Shown here: in pieces, positions 1-13,291 of the stretch
Numbering within the stretch: position 1 is the first letter of the stretch
Layout of the letters: each line of letters starts with the position of its first letter
Assembly (NCBI RefSeq): GCF_000247815.1
Contig: NC_021673.1
Span: 112,881,479 to 112,945,478 of the forward strand
Direction of reading: 5' to 3'
DNA length: 64,000 nt
Origin: Ficedula albicollis
Taxonomy: Eukaryota > Chordata > Aves > Passeriformes > Muscicapidae
The notes under the pieces: model-generated
Database searches by the model: none
What the model saw: only the letters and a program-made list of their open reading frames with translations
Told to the model about the DNA's origin: nothing
Translations under genes and position numbers: made by a program

Positions 1-716
1 AAATGGAGAAAGTTACTCAATTATGTTCTTACTAGAATACATGCGAGTTCACTTAAAAGTATTTTGCAGATGGGTAGAAGTTAAGTTTTATAATTGCCAT
101 TATTTAACAAGGAGAGCTCTAGCTGTGGATAACTCCTTGACATAATTGGTTCCCAGGTCATTAGCCAAAATAGTGAACAGAATAATGATTGTTTTGCATT
201 ATTGTAGAGAATTTAGGCTTTTATAAGTGCAAGGAGATCTTATTAGTTTCTGAAGAATGTGTCAGTCACAACATGAGCAGTCCAGAGACTAATAGGAGCA
301 CATATATAGTAATAAGTTCTGTTTCACTTTTTAGTTTCTTATACTAAAATATTGGTATGGACACAGTATATGGTTTTATAATGCTAGTCTCTGCAGCCAT
401 TCAGTATTTCCCAATGAGAATTTCTGTCTCTTGGGCTTAATGAGAAACCTCTTCCACAGGGGTGCCACACAGCCTCAAGGGAGAAAGTATCTGCCTTGAC
501 TTTTAACATGGCTCAAGCTATCAACTGCTAGTAAAAAAGTTGTTCATGAATAAGTAAGGATCCTTCCAGCCATCATGAAGCATAACTGGTAGCAGATACA
601 ATGGGTTTGTGTCTGAGAATGATGGTTCCAAAAACTGAGTGTAATCAAAGGTTTTAATTGCAAGCAGGCGACCTAAGGCATTATCTTATGAAATCACAGT
701 GATTCTGAAGGTCACA

Positions 717-1672
717 NNNNNNNNNNNNNNNNNNNNNNNNNNNNNNNNNNNNNNNNNNNNNNNNNNNNNNNNNNNNNNNNNNNNNNNNNNNNNNNNNNNN
801 NNNNNNNNNNNNNNNNNNNNNNNNNNNNNNNNNNNNNNNNNNNNNNNNNNNNNNNNNNNNNNNNNNNNNNNNNNNNNNNNNNNNNNNNNNNNNNNNNNNN
901 NNNNNNNNNNNNNNNNNNNNNNNNNNNNNNNNNNNNNNNNNNNNNNNNNNNNNNNNNNNNNNNNNNNNNNNNNNNNNNNNNNNNNNNNNNNNNNNNNNNN
1001 NNNNNNNNNNNNNNNNNNNNNNNNNNNNNNNNNNNNNNNNNNNNNNNNNNNNNNNNNNNNNNNNNNNNNNNNNNNNNNNNNNNNNNNNNNNNNNNNNNNN
1101 NNNNNNNNNNNNNNNNNNNNNNNNNNNNNNNNNNNNNNNNNNNNNNNNNNNNNNNNNNNNNNNNNNNNNNNNNNNNNNNNNNNNNNNNNNNNNNNNNNNN
1201 NNNNNNNNNNNNNNNNNNNNNNNNNNNNNNNNNNNNNNNNNNNNNNNNNNNNNNNNNNNNNNNNNNNNNNNNNNNNNNNNNNNNNNNNNNNNNNNNNNNN
1301 NNNNNNNNNNNNNNNNNNNNNNNNNNNNNNNNNNNNNNNNNNNNNNNNNNNNNNNNNNNNNNNNNNNNNNNNNNNNNNNNNNNNNNNNNNNNNNNNNNNN
1401 NNNNNNNNNNNNNNNNNNNNNNNNNNNNNNNNNNNNNNNNNNNNNNNNNNNNNNNNNNNNNNNNNNNNNNNNNNNNNNNNNNNNNNNNNNNNNNNNNNNN
1501 NNNNNNNNNNNNNNNNNNNNNNNNNNNNNNNNNNNNNNNNNNNNNNNNNNNNNNNNNNNNNNNNNNNNNNNNNNNNNNNNNNNNNNNNNNNNNNNNNNNN
1601 NNNNNNNNNNNNNNNNNNNNNNNNNNNNNNNNNNNNNNNNNNNNNNNNNNNNNNNNNNNNNNNNNNNNNNNN
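717..1672. other. Assembly gap (run of N)
   Basis: 956 consecutive undetermined bases. Any reading frame drawn through it is meaningless. Confidence 0.99.
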
Positions 1673-1907
1673 CTGTCCAAATGAGGGGCTCTTTCAGATA
1701 CGAATCACAAGCTGTGGTCAATTATATCAGACTGCATAGGGTGACTCCACTGGAAGGGCATTAAGAGATTAGAAGCCTGGAAGCCCCAATGCAAGGACTG
1801 ACTCTTAAGCACCTTTCTTTGAAATTGGAGGTTGGCAATTGGTCAGAAGCGAATTATATTCAAGAGCACTTTTAGTTTTGTTTTAAATGATGTTGTAATA
1901 GATGGCA

Positions 1908-3006
1908 ATTTGTTATACCATCTTGACATAGAAAACATGGTAAAAAAGGAAAATTTACCTTTTCTTCTCTATACTAAGGCAAAATTAACAATGCCTGCTT
2001 TTCTTTATATTGGCCNNNNNNNNNNNNNNNNNNNNNNNNNNNNNNNNNNNNNNNNNNNNNNNNNNNNNNNNNNNNNNNNNNNNNNNNNNNNNNNNNNNNN
2101 NNNNNNNNNNNNNNNNNNNNNNNNNNNNNNNNNNNNNNNNNNNNNNNNNNNNNNNNNNNNNNNNNNNNNNNNNNNNNNNNNNNNNNNNNNNNNNNNNNNN
2201 NNNNNNNNNNNNNNNNNNNNNNNNNNNNNNNNNNNNNNNNNNNNNNNNNNNNNNNNNNNNNNNNNNNNNNNNNNNNNNNNNNNNNNNNNNNNNNNNNNNN
2301 NNNNNNNNNNNNNNNNNNNNNNNNNNNNNNNNNNNNNNNNNNNNNNNNNNNNNNNNNNNNNNNNNNNNNNNNNNNNNNNNNNNNNNNNNNNNNNNNNNNN
2401 NNNNNNNNNNNNNNNNNNNNNNNNNNNNNNNNNNNNNNNNNNNNNNNNNNNNNNNNNNNNNNNNNNNNNNNNNNNNNNNNNNNNNNNNNNNNNNNNNNNN
2501 NNNNNNNNNNNNNNNNNNNNNNNNNNNNNNNNNNNNNNNNNNNNNNNNNNNNNNNNNNNNNNNNNNNNNNNNNNNNNNNNNNNNNNNNNNNNNNNNNNNN
2601 NNNNNNNNNNNNNNNNNNNNNNNNNNNNNNNNNNNNNNNNNNNNNNNNNNNNNNNNNNNNNNNNNNNNNNNNNNNNNNNNNNNNNNNNNNNNNNNNNNNN
2701 NNNNNNNNNNNNNNNNNNNNNNNNNNNNNNNNNNNNNNNNNNNNNNNNNNNNNNNNNNNNNNNNNNNNNNNNNNNNNNNNNNNNNNNNNNNNNNNNNNNN
2801 NNNNNNNNNNNNNNNNNNNNNNNNNNNNNNNNNNNNNNNNNNNNNNNNNNNNNNNNNNNNNNNNNNNNNNNNNNNNNNNNNNNNNNNNNNNNNNNNNNNA
2901 TTTGTTATACCATCTTGACATAGAAAACATTGTAAAAAAGGAAAATATACCTTTTCTTCTCTATACTAAGGCAAAATCAACAATGCCTGCTTTTCTTTAT
3001 ATTGGC
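1908..3006. repeat. 107-bp direct repeat flanking an assembly gap
   Basis: The 107 bases at 1908-2014 recur at 2900-3006 with only a few substitutions (for example gtaaaaaagg preceded by ACATG versus ACATT). The N gap occupies the space between. The copies are either a real tandem duplication or a false duplication created when contigs were joined. Confidence 0.9.
2016..2899. other. Assembly gap (run of N)
   Basis: 884 consecutive undetermined bases. The 107 bases on each side (1908-2014 and 2900-3006) are near-identical direct copies, suggesting that the same sequence was placed on both edges of the gap. Confidence 0.99.
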
Positions 3007-3223
3007 TAAAACTTTTTTGTCTGTTCGGTGGTGGAGAATTCACAGCCTCTCCCAAAGAAATCCAGTGCTTCATTGTTTTCACTGATGGAAAGCTTTTTCC
3101 TCGGGGTCTGATCTGAATCTCTCTTGCTGCAATTCTGACTGTTACTCTTTGTTCTTTTTGGCATCTACATGTAGAGTGTGGAGATTGCTGTGTCTCTGTT
3201 TCTTTTTCTTGAGAAACAGCCCA

Positions 3224-3363
3224 TAATAATGCAGTCTTAGTAGATCTAGGATCTCAAGTCTGTTCATAGCCTCATTTATCTCCTTTGCATTTTGTATATT
3301 AATAATGCAGTCTTAGTAGATCTAGGATCTTAGCCTCATTTATCTCCTTTGCATTTTGTATAT
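3224..3363. repeat. Tandem duplication, unit about 76 bp
   Basis: The unit starting TAATAATGCAGTCTTAGTAG at 3224 starts again at 3300. The second copy lacks about 12 internal bases. It lies in intron sequence with no coding signal. Confidence 0.85.
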
Positions 3364-3879
3364 GTTCTGAATTGCATCAGTCAGAATTGAATGTATTACT
3401 CCAGCTCAACTAGTAAGAAACACCAAGGAGAGCAAAACTAATTTCTCTGCTTTTACACAGTCCTCCTCTTTGTAACTTAGAGTGTTGTGCTCATCTTCTT
3501 TGCAGTTGCAAGGTTGACTTATATTCAGTTTGTGAACAGTCCATCTATACAAGTACTTTTCTACAGAACCATTGCATAGCCAGTTAGTTTCCTCATTTTG
3601 CATTTCTCTAGCTCTGTATTATACAAGACTGTCAAACTTTGCATTTGCCACTATTGCAATGCCCTGCTTATCCCTGTTGTTTCCAAAGTAATTCACAAAA
3701 CCATCAAGGGAATTCTGATGCTCTCTTTACATGCTCTCTGACTGATAGTATTTTCAAATTACTTCCATCTTTTTATCATGCCTCTGAATACACAGACTCC
3801 CAGTTCAAAATAAATAAACAATAGTTCCCTATGTAAAGAGTTCTAAGTAGTTCTTTGGTGACCTAATTACAATTTATAT

Positions 3880-4070
3880 ATCCTGGCTTTGCTTAAAAAA
3901 ATGTTAAGCAACACTGCATTGTTATGATCAAGATACAGAACTTGGCTGCTTCTCTTCTAGCACAAGGTCTTTTATGCTGTCAGAGAGAAAATAGACTGAT
4001 CTGACATAACCTACTCTTGACAAATCTATGTTGGCTATTCCTCAACTCCTGGCTAATTTTCAGGCAGTTG
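3880..4070 (-). mobile_element. Possible ancient CR1 LINE remnant
   Basis: The segment around 4015-4045 (TTGACAAATCTATGTTGGCT) resembles the complement of a well-conserved block in the 3' part of the CR1 reverse transcriptase. The flanks are too decayed to define ends. The assignment rests on memory of the CR1 family, not on an alignment. Confidence 0.35.
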
Positions 4071-4084
4071 TGTATAGTGTGATA

Positions 4085-4288
4085 CCTTACATGGGTTAGT
4101 GGTGAGCTTGGCAGTGCTGGGTTAATGGTTGGACTAGATGGTGTTAAAGGTTTTTTCTAACCTGAATGATCCTGTGATTCAATCTTTTGTTTTAACCATT
4201 GCACGTATGGTTGGACTAGATGGTGTTAAAGGTTTTTTCCAACCTGAATGATCCTGTGATCCAATCTTTTGTTTTAACCATTGCACAT
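4085..4288 (+). mobile_element. CR1 LINE 3' end with an 82-bp tandem duplication
   Basis: The sequence ends in the typical CR1 3' block: GGTTGGACTAGATGG, then a variant of AAGGTTTTTTCCAACCTGAA, then GATCCTGTGAT. The block beginning at 4125 is repeated from 4207 with an 82-bp period and about two or three substitutions. The copy includes non-CR1 flank (TTTTGTTTTAACCATTGCAC), so the duplication occurred after insertion. Confidence 0.85.
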
Positions 4289-6583
4289 GTCTTCCAGAGC
4301 ATGAAGACAGGGGGAAGAAGCAAGCTATTTAAACATAAGTTTCTTGGGTCAGCTGAGAGGCTAGCACCTAACTTCTTCAAAATGTTAAACGTCCCATTTG
4401 GATTCTGGGTTGTGTCTGCTCAGAATGTGTCCATATCAGTATCTTAGGACAGCCTAGAGTATCACAAAAAAAGAATGGGTTGTCTGTGCATAGGCTGTGG
4501 AGCTCTGAAGCTGGCTAAGTCTCTAAGTCCTTAGCTGTTTCTATTCCCTTCTTTTGACACAGGTGATACATAGGTGCTATATATGTATAACTAGCATGTA
4601 TAAGTTTGCATTTGTATTCATCATTTCTTCAAAATCCATCTTTTAACAGTTCTGAAATAGATTTATATGTGGGCATTTAACTGGCTAGACTATCAAGCCC
4701 AGATGATTTAAATGCATTTAAGTAATATTTTTGAGCTCCTTGCCTGTTCAAGGTCAGTTCTGACCCTTTTGCCTTTTGTTGCTGGTATTAATTGTATTAA
4801 GCACTTCAACCCAGTAGATTTGTGGCGAAGATTCACGCAAAAAAAAAAGGAATTTTTAACATTCACTTTGTCTCTGTATTCCTCTAGTATTCCTCAGTGT
4901 TACACAGTGGACTTTTTCTTTCATCATCTTCTTGCTTTTAATGTACTTACAGAATTATTTCTTCTGGTGTTTGATGTGTCCCTTTCCAACTGTGTCTAAT
5001 TTTGGCCCATTATACCATGTTCTGCTGTGGTATTCTTGCTCAGTAAGTTGACCTCGTTTCCATTCCCTACATGCTGTGAGATCAACAGCAAGATCCTAAC
5101 TAAGACAATGTGGTCGTATTGTACAATCCCCATTACTCCTTTGCAGGAGGCTTTGCACTCCATGTGGTCAGCATTGTTTATTTAAAGAACTGTGACAGTT
5201 TTTTTTACTCCTTTTTCACTAGCACCGTGTTCTTCAGGATTCTTCCAACTAATTATGCATTTATCAAAGTATGCCTACTTAAATCACATTTTAAAAAATT
5301 CTTTTGTCATTTCTTTCTTTTCTTCTTTTTTCACAAACAAGCCAAATCTTTTATATTACTATCAGTCATGAATGATCAGATCATCATTTTGCCAGTTAAG
5401 TCAAAAATCTCAATTGTCAGCTAAATCTTCCAAGTCCTCCTACGTACCATTTGCAGTTCTTGCATTGGTGTTCAACCATCAAAGACTGAAATAAATGTAC
5501 CACTTCCATCACATTATCCTCTTCTTTAACCCCTTCTTTTATAAATAAACTTATTTTGGCAGTGGATCACAGAACAGGATTTATTAGAATTTGATTTGCC
5601 CATACTATTGGTTTGTTCATATAAATGCAGCATTCAGATTTTGAAGAAATAAGCAAGTCTGTCTATAGAGCAAATACCTTTCCTCCATAAGGACTGTTTT
5701 CAGTCACTGTTTACCTATTGCCATATCTCTAAAACTTCTTGGGACATAGCTATGTGTTGAAAATGACAAAGCCATTCTGCTATAGCACCTATTAAGCCAC
5801 CACTTCATTATCAGTATATGTCTGTCACTGCTGATGAAAATATCAACAGATCCCTAGGTTCTATGATGATTCCTACAGCCTCCTTGTCACTTCTGATCCA
5901 CTCAGTCTCATGTCTGGCAATATTCTTAGGGTGAAGGTGGAGGGACATCATGAACAGTGAAAATGGCAGGTATCATACCCACCAACACCATCCTGAGGTT
6001 CATTACACAGTCTCTGTTGTCCTCGTTCCCCCATTTCAGATGATGTAGATCAAGTCAATACTTGAGCATAAAGCTCTCTAAAATGTCTGCCTTCAGAATG
6101 TCAGTCACTAAAGTTGCTGCATCTTCAGATGCTCCATCTGCACTGTACAATAATCACAGGTCAGTGGAATGCTCATGCCCAGCGCTGGAGAACTGAATTT
6201 GTTACAAAGTCATGTTACAAAACAGCAGTGGTGTCTCTCTGCACACATAAATAAAATGTAATGTTTCCTGTGTGTGATATAAATGCTCCTAAATTTTTCA
6301 TTTGTTAATATTTTAGAAGCTTTAATGCAAAAGCATCAAAAAGTATTTTCTCCATCTTTTGTAGATAATTTCTTTTACATACCTTTGGGAAAGTATGTGA
6401 ATTATAGGACTGTTCTTCCCCTGAGATAAAATATAGAGTTAGTAGCAGGTTTTAGAAAGGGTATAAAAAATAAGTTGTATTGGACCCTTCATTTGGATGA
6501 ATCTTCACTTCCTTTGCTGATTTTTTTATTGCTTTTGTATTTGTATTTTTGGTTGGTTGGATTTTGTTTGGTATTTTTATTGT
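4289..6583. other. ASXL3: Intron sequence, no gene recognised
   Basis: AT-rich intron. Parts around 4.68-5.10 kb faintly resemble old CR1 or L2 coding remnants on the minus strand, but not enough to annotate. No open frame here looks like a gene. Confidence 0.6.
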
Positions 6584-6935
6584 AAGGCTGAGAGAATTGG
6601 GATGGCTGGGCCTTTTAAAAAATGGGGAAAAACTTCTTTTCAGGACCTGTTGCTGTAGGACTGAGGGGTAATGGTTTTAAACTGAAGGAGGGTAGATTCA
6701 GATTAGATATGAGGAAGAAAGGTTTTGTGAAGAGGGTGGTAAAACACTAAAACAGGTTGCCCATGGAGGTGGTAGCTGCCTCATGTTGGAAACTTTCAAG
6801 GTCAGTTTGAGGTTCAGAGGCATCTGATGGTGAGTGTGTCCCTCTGATAGTTCAGTGTGTCCCTGCTCATTGCAGGGGGGTTGGACTAGATGGCCTTTAA
6901 AAGGTCCCTTCCAACTCAAACTATTCTAAGATTCT
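6584..6935 (+). mobile_element. CR1 LINE 3' fragment
   Basis: This is about 350 bp of the 3' part of a CR1 element on the + strand. It runs from the AGGCTGAGAGAATTGGGATG block, through the CAGGTTGCCCATGGAGGTGG block, to GGTTGGACTAGATGGCCTTT, AAGGTCCCTTCCAACTCAAA and a terminal ATTCTAAGATTCT tail. It is 5' truncated, as most CR1 copies are. The open frame on its minus strand is incidental. Confidence 0.92.
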
Positions 6936-9900
6936 AGTCAAATGGCATGATATTCTCACATAAGCTTTCATGTAAGAAACACAGTAACCTACACAAGAAC
7001 TATGTACAATGAATCATTAGAAATTTTATAAATGCATTAGGAGAAATTTGAATTATTTGAAAGAGATAATAGATTGACTAATTCCTTGGCTTTCCAGATT
7101 CTAGTCAAAATCAGATAACCTACCAGTAAAGACCTATGCAGTAATTTCTGTTTACTTACTAAACATCAATGTTCATCTACAGGTTGAGCTAAAAAAAAAT
7201 AATCCCTGCCTTATTTTCAGAAGAGAATTTTCAGTGAAACTGAAAATAATTGAAGTAGCTGTTCTAGAAAGGTTACGCAGTTTGTTCTGATAAGAGTGTT
7301 TGACATTTGCTTTGTAATGCAAATAGATGCTGGGTTTTAACAGATATGTTTTGGGGTTGGGTGGGTTTTTTTTGTTTGCTTTCAATAAAAAAAGGAACTT
7401 TCAAAAGCCATTGTGAATTCTGCATGAAAGTATTAATTAGAAAACATAATTCTAGCATTGTGCTTAATCAGAAAAACCCAGAAATTTAAAGCTCAACAGA
7501 ATAAAACATAAACTTTCCAAGAATGGTTTGTTGTTCCAGCTCATTAACACACTGTCTCTGTTGCACAGCATTTTTTAAATACCATAAAAATTAACAGTGT
7601 ATTTAAGAACTGCTTAATTGGCATGTTTCTCCAAATTCTAATTTAAAGCTAGTGGTTAACTGTGCTGTCTCTATCATCAGAGTTTAGAGAAGTGAATACA
7701 CTTGATGGCTTCAAAATTTCCACTTTAACTTGTTGATTTGGGTGACAATGCATTCTCCAGGTGAAGTAAGAAAATATTTCAGTAGAGATCACTAGCTAAC
7801 AATGTAGGAGGATGACCTCTTAGTCCTTGGAAGTTTAACAGAGAATAAAAAATGTTAGCCTGATTTCACTTGACTAGGGTATTGAGAAAAAGCATAAAAC
7901 ATCTTTTTTAGTATTGTTGTTTCTGACGGACTCTTTCAAAACAACTAGATGTAAAATGACTTGGGTTTCGTCTGTTCCAACTTGTTCAAACTGTTATTCA
8001 CTGTGTAGAATTCTTTAAATGAACTGAAAATGGCTAAACGATTGAACTTTTTGTTAATTTAGTTTGGGTAGTGGTATCCACTTTCCACATAGTGCTTTAT
8101 TCCTTCTATAATATTTTCAAAATTTCTGTTTTATTTGCTTTATCTCTTTGGCCATTATGAGTTTCTTTAGTATTGTTGTCCTTATACTTTTCTCTTTGAG
8201 CTTTTTCTGGTTGAATAAATCCATCCTGTTCCATTCCCAGCAAATGTTTTCTTTGATCTCAATTTTCTAAGCAAATTGGGCAAACTCACTAGGGCTGCAC
8301 AACTCTTTATTTCTTCCATTTTTAACATTAGTATCCATATGTGTACCAAGTCTAGATAATGGTGTCTACTTTCATATATCCCTCTACAATGTTTAAGCCT
8401 GAAATGATTCTTTCATGTTGTGTTAAAATAGGTTTTTGTAAGCTTCTCCTCTAATTAATTAGTGTATTTCCATCTTCTGTATCATTAGATGCTCTTGTGT
8501 TTAGATTTTGGTTGTTCTAGCTACGTAAATCTTCCATGAATTTTATGGAGCCATGAGCACAGGTCTCTAGAAAGGCCCTTCTCTGCCAGTTCATCAGTGG
8601 CAATGACTATCATGTAGCCAGTCAATGACTTCATTTTTGCTTTATTGTTCTTACATTTCTTAACCTAAGCATCTGTAATGTCATTTTTTCAGTCTAGTGG
8701 ACATAGTTACATAGTATTTGTAAACAGCTGCAGTTCATACCTAAAGTGGTCAGTGCAGTATGGATCCGTGTTTGATACAGTTCACAAATGGACTGCTATT
8801 CCATTGTTAGCTGACCTATAATATTTTTTCTTCTTAGGTAACCAATATAATTCCCCCTTTTTGCTATTCTTTTGGGAGTTTGTTTCCCCTTCCTTTTTTT
8901 TCTTTTATAGATACTTACTATTTGGCATGTTTTTCTGGTCCACGAGAACTTACTACCTTTACCCATGACCTTGCTAACATTTGCATTCTGTTCTGAAGTT
9001 CCTGCCTGTGCTTTTTTCTCAGGTGAACTAGATCACATTTGAATTTTGTTTGGATCTTCTCCTAGCATTTTAGCTTGGGGTTCACAGTTTCTTTCTGAAA
9101 CTTTGTAAGAAATTAGCACCCAAAAACTTGGTACTTTTTTCTGAAGTATATTAGCCAACAAAAATTAAAGGTGCAGTAATTCTTCCTGCAATGCTTGTTT
9201 TTCTCCTGTCCTTACAATAACAGGGTTACAATGAAGCTAATACTGTTCTTCTTGTATTCACATGGTAATATAACTTGGCAGTCTTTATAATGCTCTTCAT
9301 TTATGCAGTCTGGTGAAATAGCTCAATCACACTTGGCTGCAGTTTCAAATTATGTTTAATGCAATCTGATAGTGGATTGCTGCTGACAAGTGGCAATCTC
9401 TTTCCACCTATTGTGGTACATTCAAGCTTTGCATGAAATCTAATAGAGGTGTGACCTTAGAATAAGTTGGATAATTTTGCTCATTTAACAGAAAATTATT
9501 GTCCACAAATCATTACTTTCCTATGAGATCTTTTGATCTGGCTGGTGATATGGCTGCACCATTTGTCATCAGCTGAGCCATGGAGTTTCAGGAGGTCCAT
9601 ATCTTTCAGGCACAGTCTGCAGTTAAATGTGGTTAAATATTATTAGAATTTAATGTCTGTATGACTCTTTTTTTTGCAAAACATTGCCAGACTTAGAGAA
9701 AAAAAATCTTGAATTTAATAAAGATTGGAGTAGAACATATGTTGGCAAGTGAGTGTTTCCATTTCATCTCCTTTTGTGTTGAAACATAAGGTAGTTTCAG
9801 CACCTTTCTTAAAGGAACAAAAGGTTGTTTGTTTAGTAAGTTGTGATTCTTTTCTTTGTGACTTTGCATCTGACCTTTCTAGAAAATCCTGCAAGTGCTG

Positions 9901-10420
9901 GTTTTGGCCGTATACTGGTTCGCTTGTTCAGGTGCAAGAGGGGCTGGTATTTAAAAATCCCTCTTTAATGTATTAATTGCGGAATTTAAGTATTTCTGGC
10001 AAAATTCATTTGTGCAGGAAGATAATGTCATAGTAGTTTGATTTATACAATAAGTACATGTTCTTTATTGCCTTTCTCACCTCACTGGTTTTCTTATCTT
10101 GCTGCTTATGCTGCATGTTTCATTGTTCCTTTCCAGTTTTCCTCTAGTTTCAGCATTAGTCATAGCCTACCTGTAATTAGTATGCATGTGTTCCATAACC
10201 CACATCGTGAGATGTATGGAAATGTTACATATCCAACCCACTTAAATCCAACTTCTGTGACATGTTGGCAAAACAATGCCATATAGCAGGAAAGCACAGG
10301 CAGCAGTTCTGTAGGTTCATATCCTGCTGAGGAGCTCCGTACCATGCACACGTTATTTTCTAGCTGTAATCAAATGCCTTTAGCAATGCCTGTTGTTCAG
10401 AGTCCATGCTAATTTCTATT

Positions 10421-10572
10421 TCTCTGGTTACTACTTCACATCTTTCTGGTTTACTCCTCTGAGATAATTGTGGGACAGGATACCAGCTAGGCAACATCTC
10501 TGGTTACTACTTCACATCTTTCTGGTTTGCTCCTCTGAGATAATTGTGGGACAGGACGCCAGCTAGGCAACG
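10421..10572. repeat. Tandem duplication, unit 76 bp
   Basis: Two adjacent 76-bp copies (10421-10496 and 10497-10572) starting TCTCTGGTTACTACTTCACA. They differ at only about four positions, so the duplication is young. No gene or repeat family is recognised in the unit. Confidence 0.93.
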
Positions 10573-11712
10573 AGTAAATTAGCAAAGACTTCTCAAAATA
10601 GGGCCTGTATTATTGAAATATAGAGCTCCATGAGGTAACTACATCGAAATATCATTGAATGTTTCTGGCATGCCTGTGTCTTTCTGGCTCTTGTTTAAAA
10701 CAGGCACTGAGAGCTAGGGGATATTACTTAGCTAAAACATCTGTTAATATGCTGGAAAATGTGCTGGATTTTACTGCTAAATTACAAATAGTTTTGTCAA
10801 ACATTTATCTCTTGCTTACCTGGAAAGATGTAAAATAGTGACAGTGTTCTAGCAACATTGCCTCTACTGCTGTTTCCTCTCTTTTTAATTTGCTAATTTT
10901 TTTATTTTTTTACTATCTATTTACTATGCTAGAGGTGATACCCACTGCTAATTTATTTCCTACAATTACGTTTTTCAATTATTAGAATTCTTTCAGAAAC
11001 AAAAATATCCTCAAAAACCTGAAAATACACATTAAGTTTTGTGGTAAGACAGCTCAATACTTTTAAAAATTATTGTAGAAAATACTGTGATTAAGACTTT
11101 TAATGTTGTCTTTTAATTGAATATTTGACAGATGTAGAAAATACAAATAATTCCAATGTTCTTCCACAGATTTCACTTTTGATGCCTATAAAATTATGAA
11201 TAGAGCTGTTTTCAGTTTCAGTACTGAGTTTACATCAGTTCTTTTGTTAAGGCTGCCTGTCATCCACTCTTTGGCCAATACAGCTTATTAGCATGAGTAT
11301 TAGGTTTATTAAGAAACAGCAAAGTTACTTGTCTTAGTTGAATTTAATTAATTTGTTTTGTACCTTATTATAGGCAGATGCACAAGTACAGTAACGATCT
11401 TGATTTTTGATTGCGTACAATGCCTCTAGACATAGTCTCAAGACAGGGCTGTGATTAAGGCACATCAATCAGTTGTGAACTGTGTTATCATCAGTATCTC
11501 TTCTGACTGAAGAGAGCACATTGATGCTGGATTAGCTCACTTTCATTTACAGTAACGACTGTCATGAAAATGCTGGTTTAGTAGGAGTCATTTTGTGTTC
11601 TTCCCACTGCCTACACTTCCCCCATCTCCCCTAACTGAAACTCTGCTTTGATGTGATCTTGGCTGACGCTGTTTCTGACACTATCCTCTGCTACCATCGG
11701 CTTATTTTCTAG

Positions 11713-12389
<677 letters not shown>

Positions 12390-13291
12390 TAAGTACTGAA
12401 GCAAATAAAAGGATTTTTTAATATTTTCGTTTAGGAGGAAATGAAAATATAATTCTATGCTTCACATAGCACGGTCATATGCTGTAAAACTTAATAAAGC
12501 AGCTATCAAGAGCAGTCATTCCCCAATATAAGAAGTTGTGGGTAGAATTATAGTCGTGTGTCTGCACTTGCATTGCAATTGCATTTTTTAAGAGTCATAG
12601 CTCATCCATAAAAATTCATTCCAAAGAGAACTTAAGACACAAGCATGTGAATATTTTTAATTATCTTTTAAAAGATAGTATTAGACCAATTCCTCCCTCC
12701 TGCAAAACATAAATACAACTTCTACAGATGAGAAGACCAACAGCAGTATCTTTAATATGTTTTCATTTGTTTTATTTTTTCTAAGCTAGTTACAAAGTTA
12801 CTCAAATCAATTAGAGTTTTTGTATTTTTTGACTGAGATGGCCTATTAGCCTGAGAAGAATATATCACATAGAACAAATATTAGCTTGAGACAAATGAAC
12901 TAATGACTAATGAGTAATCTAATTTTAGAAGTGAGATACAAAGAATAAATAAATACCTTTAACTGACTAAAATTAAATATAGTATCACTCCAGGTGCACA
13001 ACTGGGGTGACTCAACACAATTTCAATTTGATGATGATGATACAGAGATGGCATTCTTCAGCAGCTGAAGATTCATTGCTTATCTTCATTTTTTTTAAAA
13101 ATGAAATTTAAGGAGACTCGCATCTTAAAATCCAAGAATTTTCATTTTAGAAATTATTTTTAAAAGCTAATTAATCAATACTTTTTTTTTTCTGTTTTTA
13201 AAAATGCTAAGAATTTATTATAAAGTATAAACTAGCTATTTAAAAATTCCTGACTCTTTCTTTTTTATTTTAGAGTGTTTTTTAATTATAT

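Larger units (their letters stand above)
1..11712 (+). other. ASXL3: ASXL3 intron upstream of the first visible coding exon (3' portion)
   Basis: This AT-rich stretch ends with a pyrimidine-rich tract and AG at 11711-11712, directly before a coding exon of ASXL3. I found no sequence in it that translates into the first half of the DEUBAD domain or the N-terminal HARE-HTH domain, so the earlier exons lie upstream of the window or, less likely, in the two N gaps. It contains CR1 LINE pieces near 4.1 and 6.6 kb and short tandem duplications, listed separately. Apart from these, 6941-10420 and 10573-11712 show nothing I can name. Confidence 0.7.

Noticed and set aside
681..2930. Long open frames of 300-360 codons across the first 3 kb, both strands
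   Set aside because: They consist almost entirely of undetermined bases in the two N gaps.
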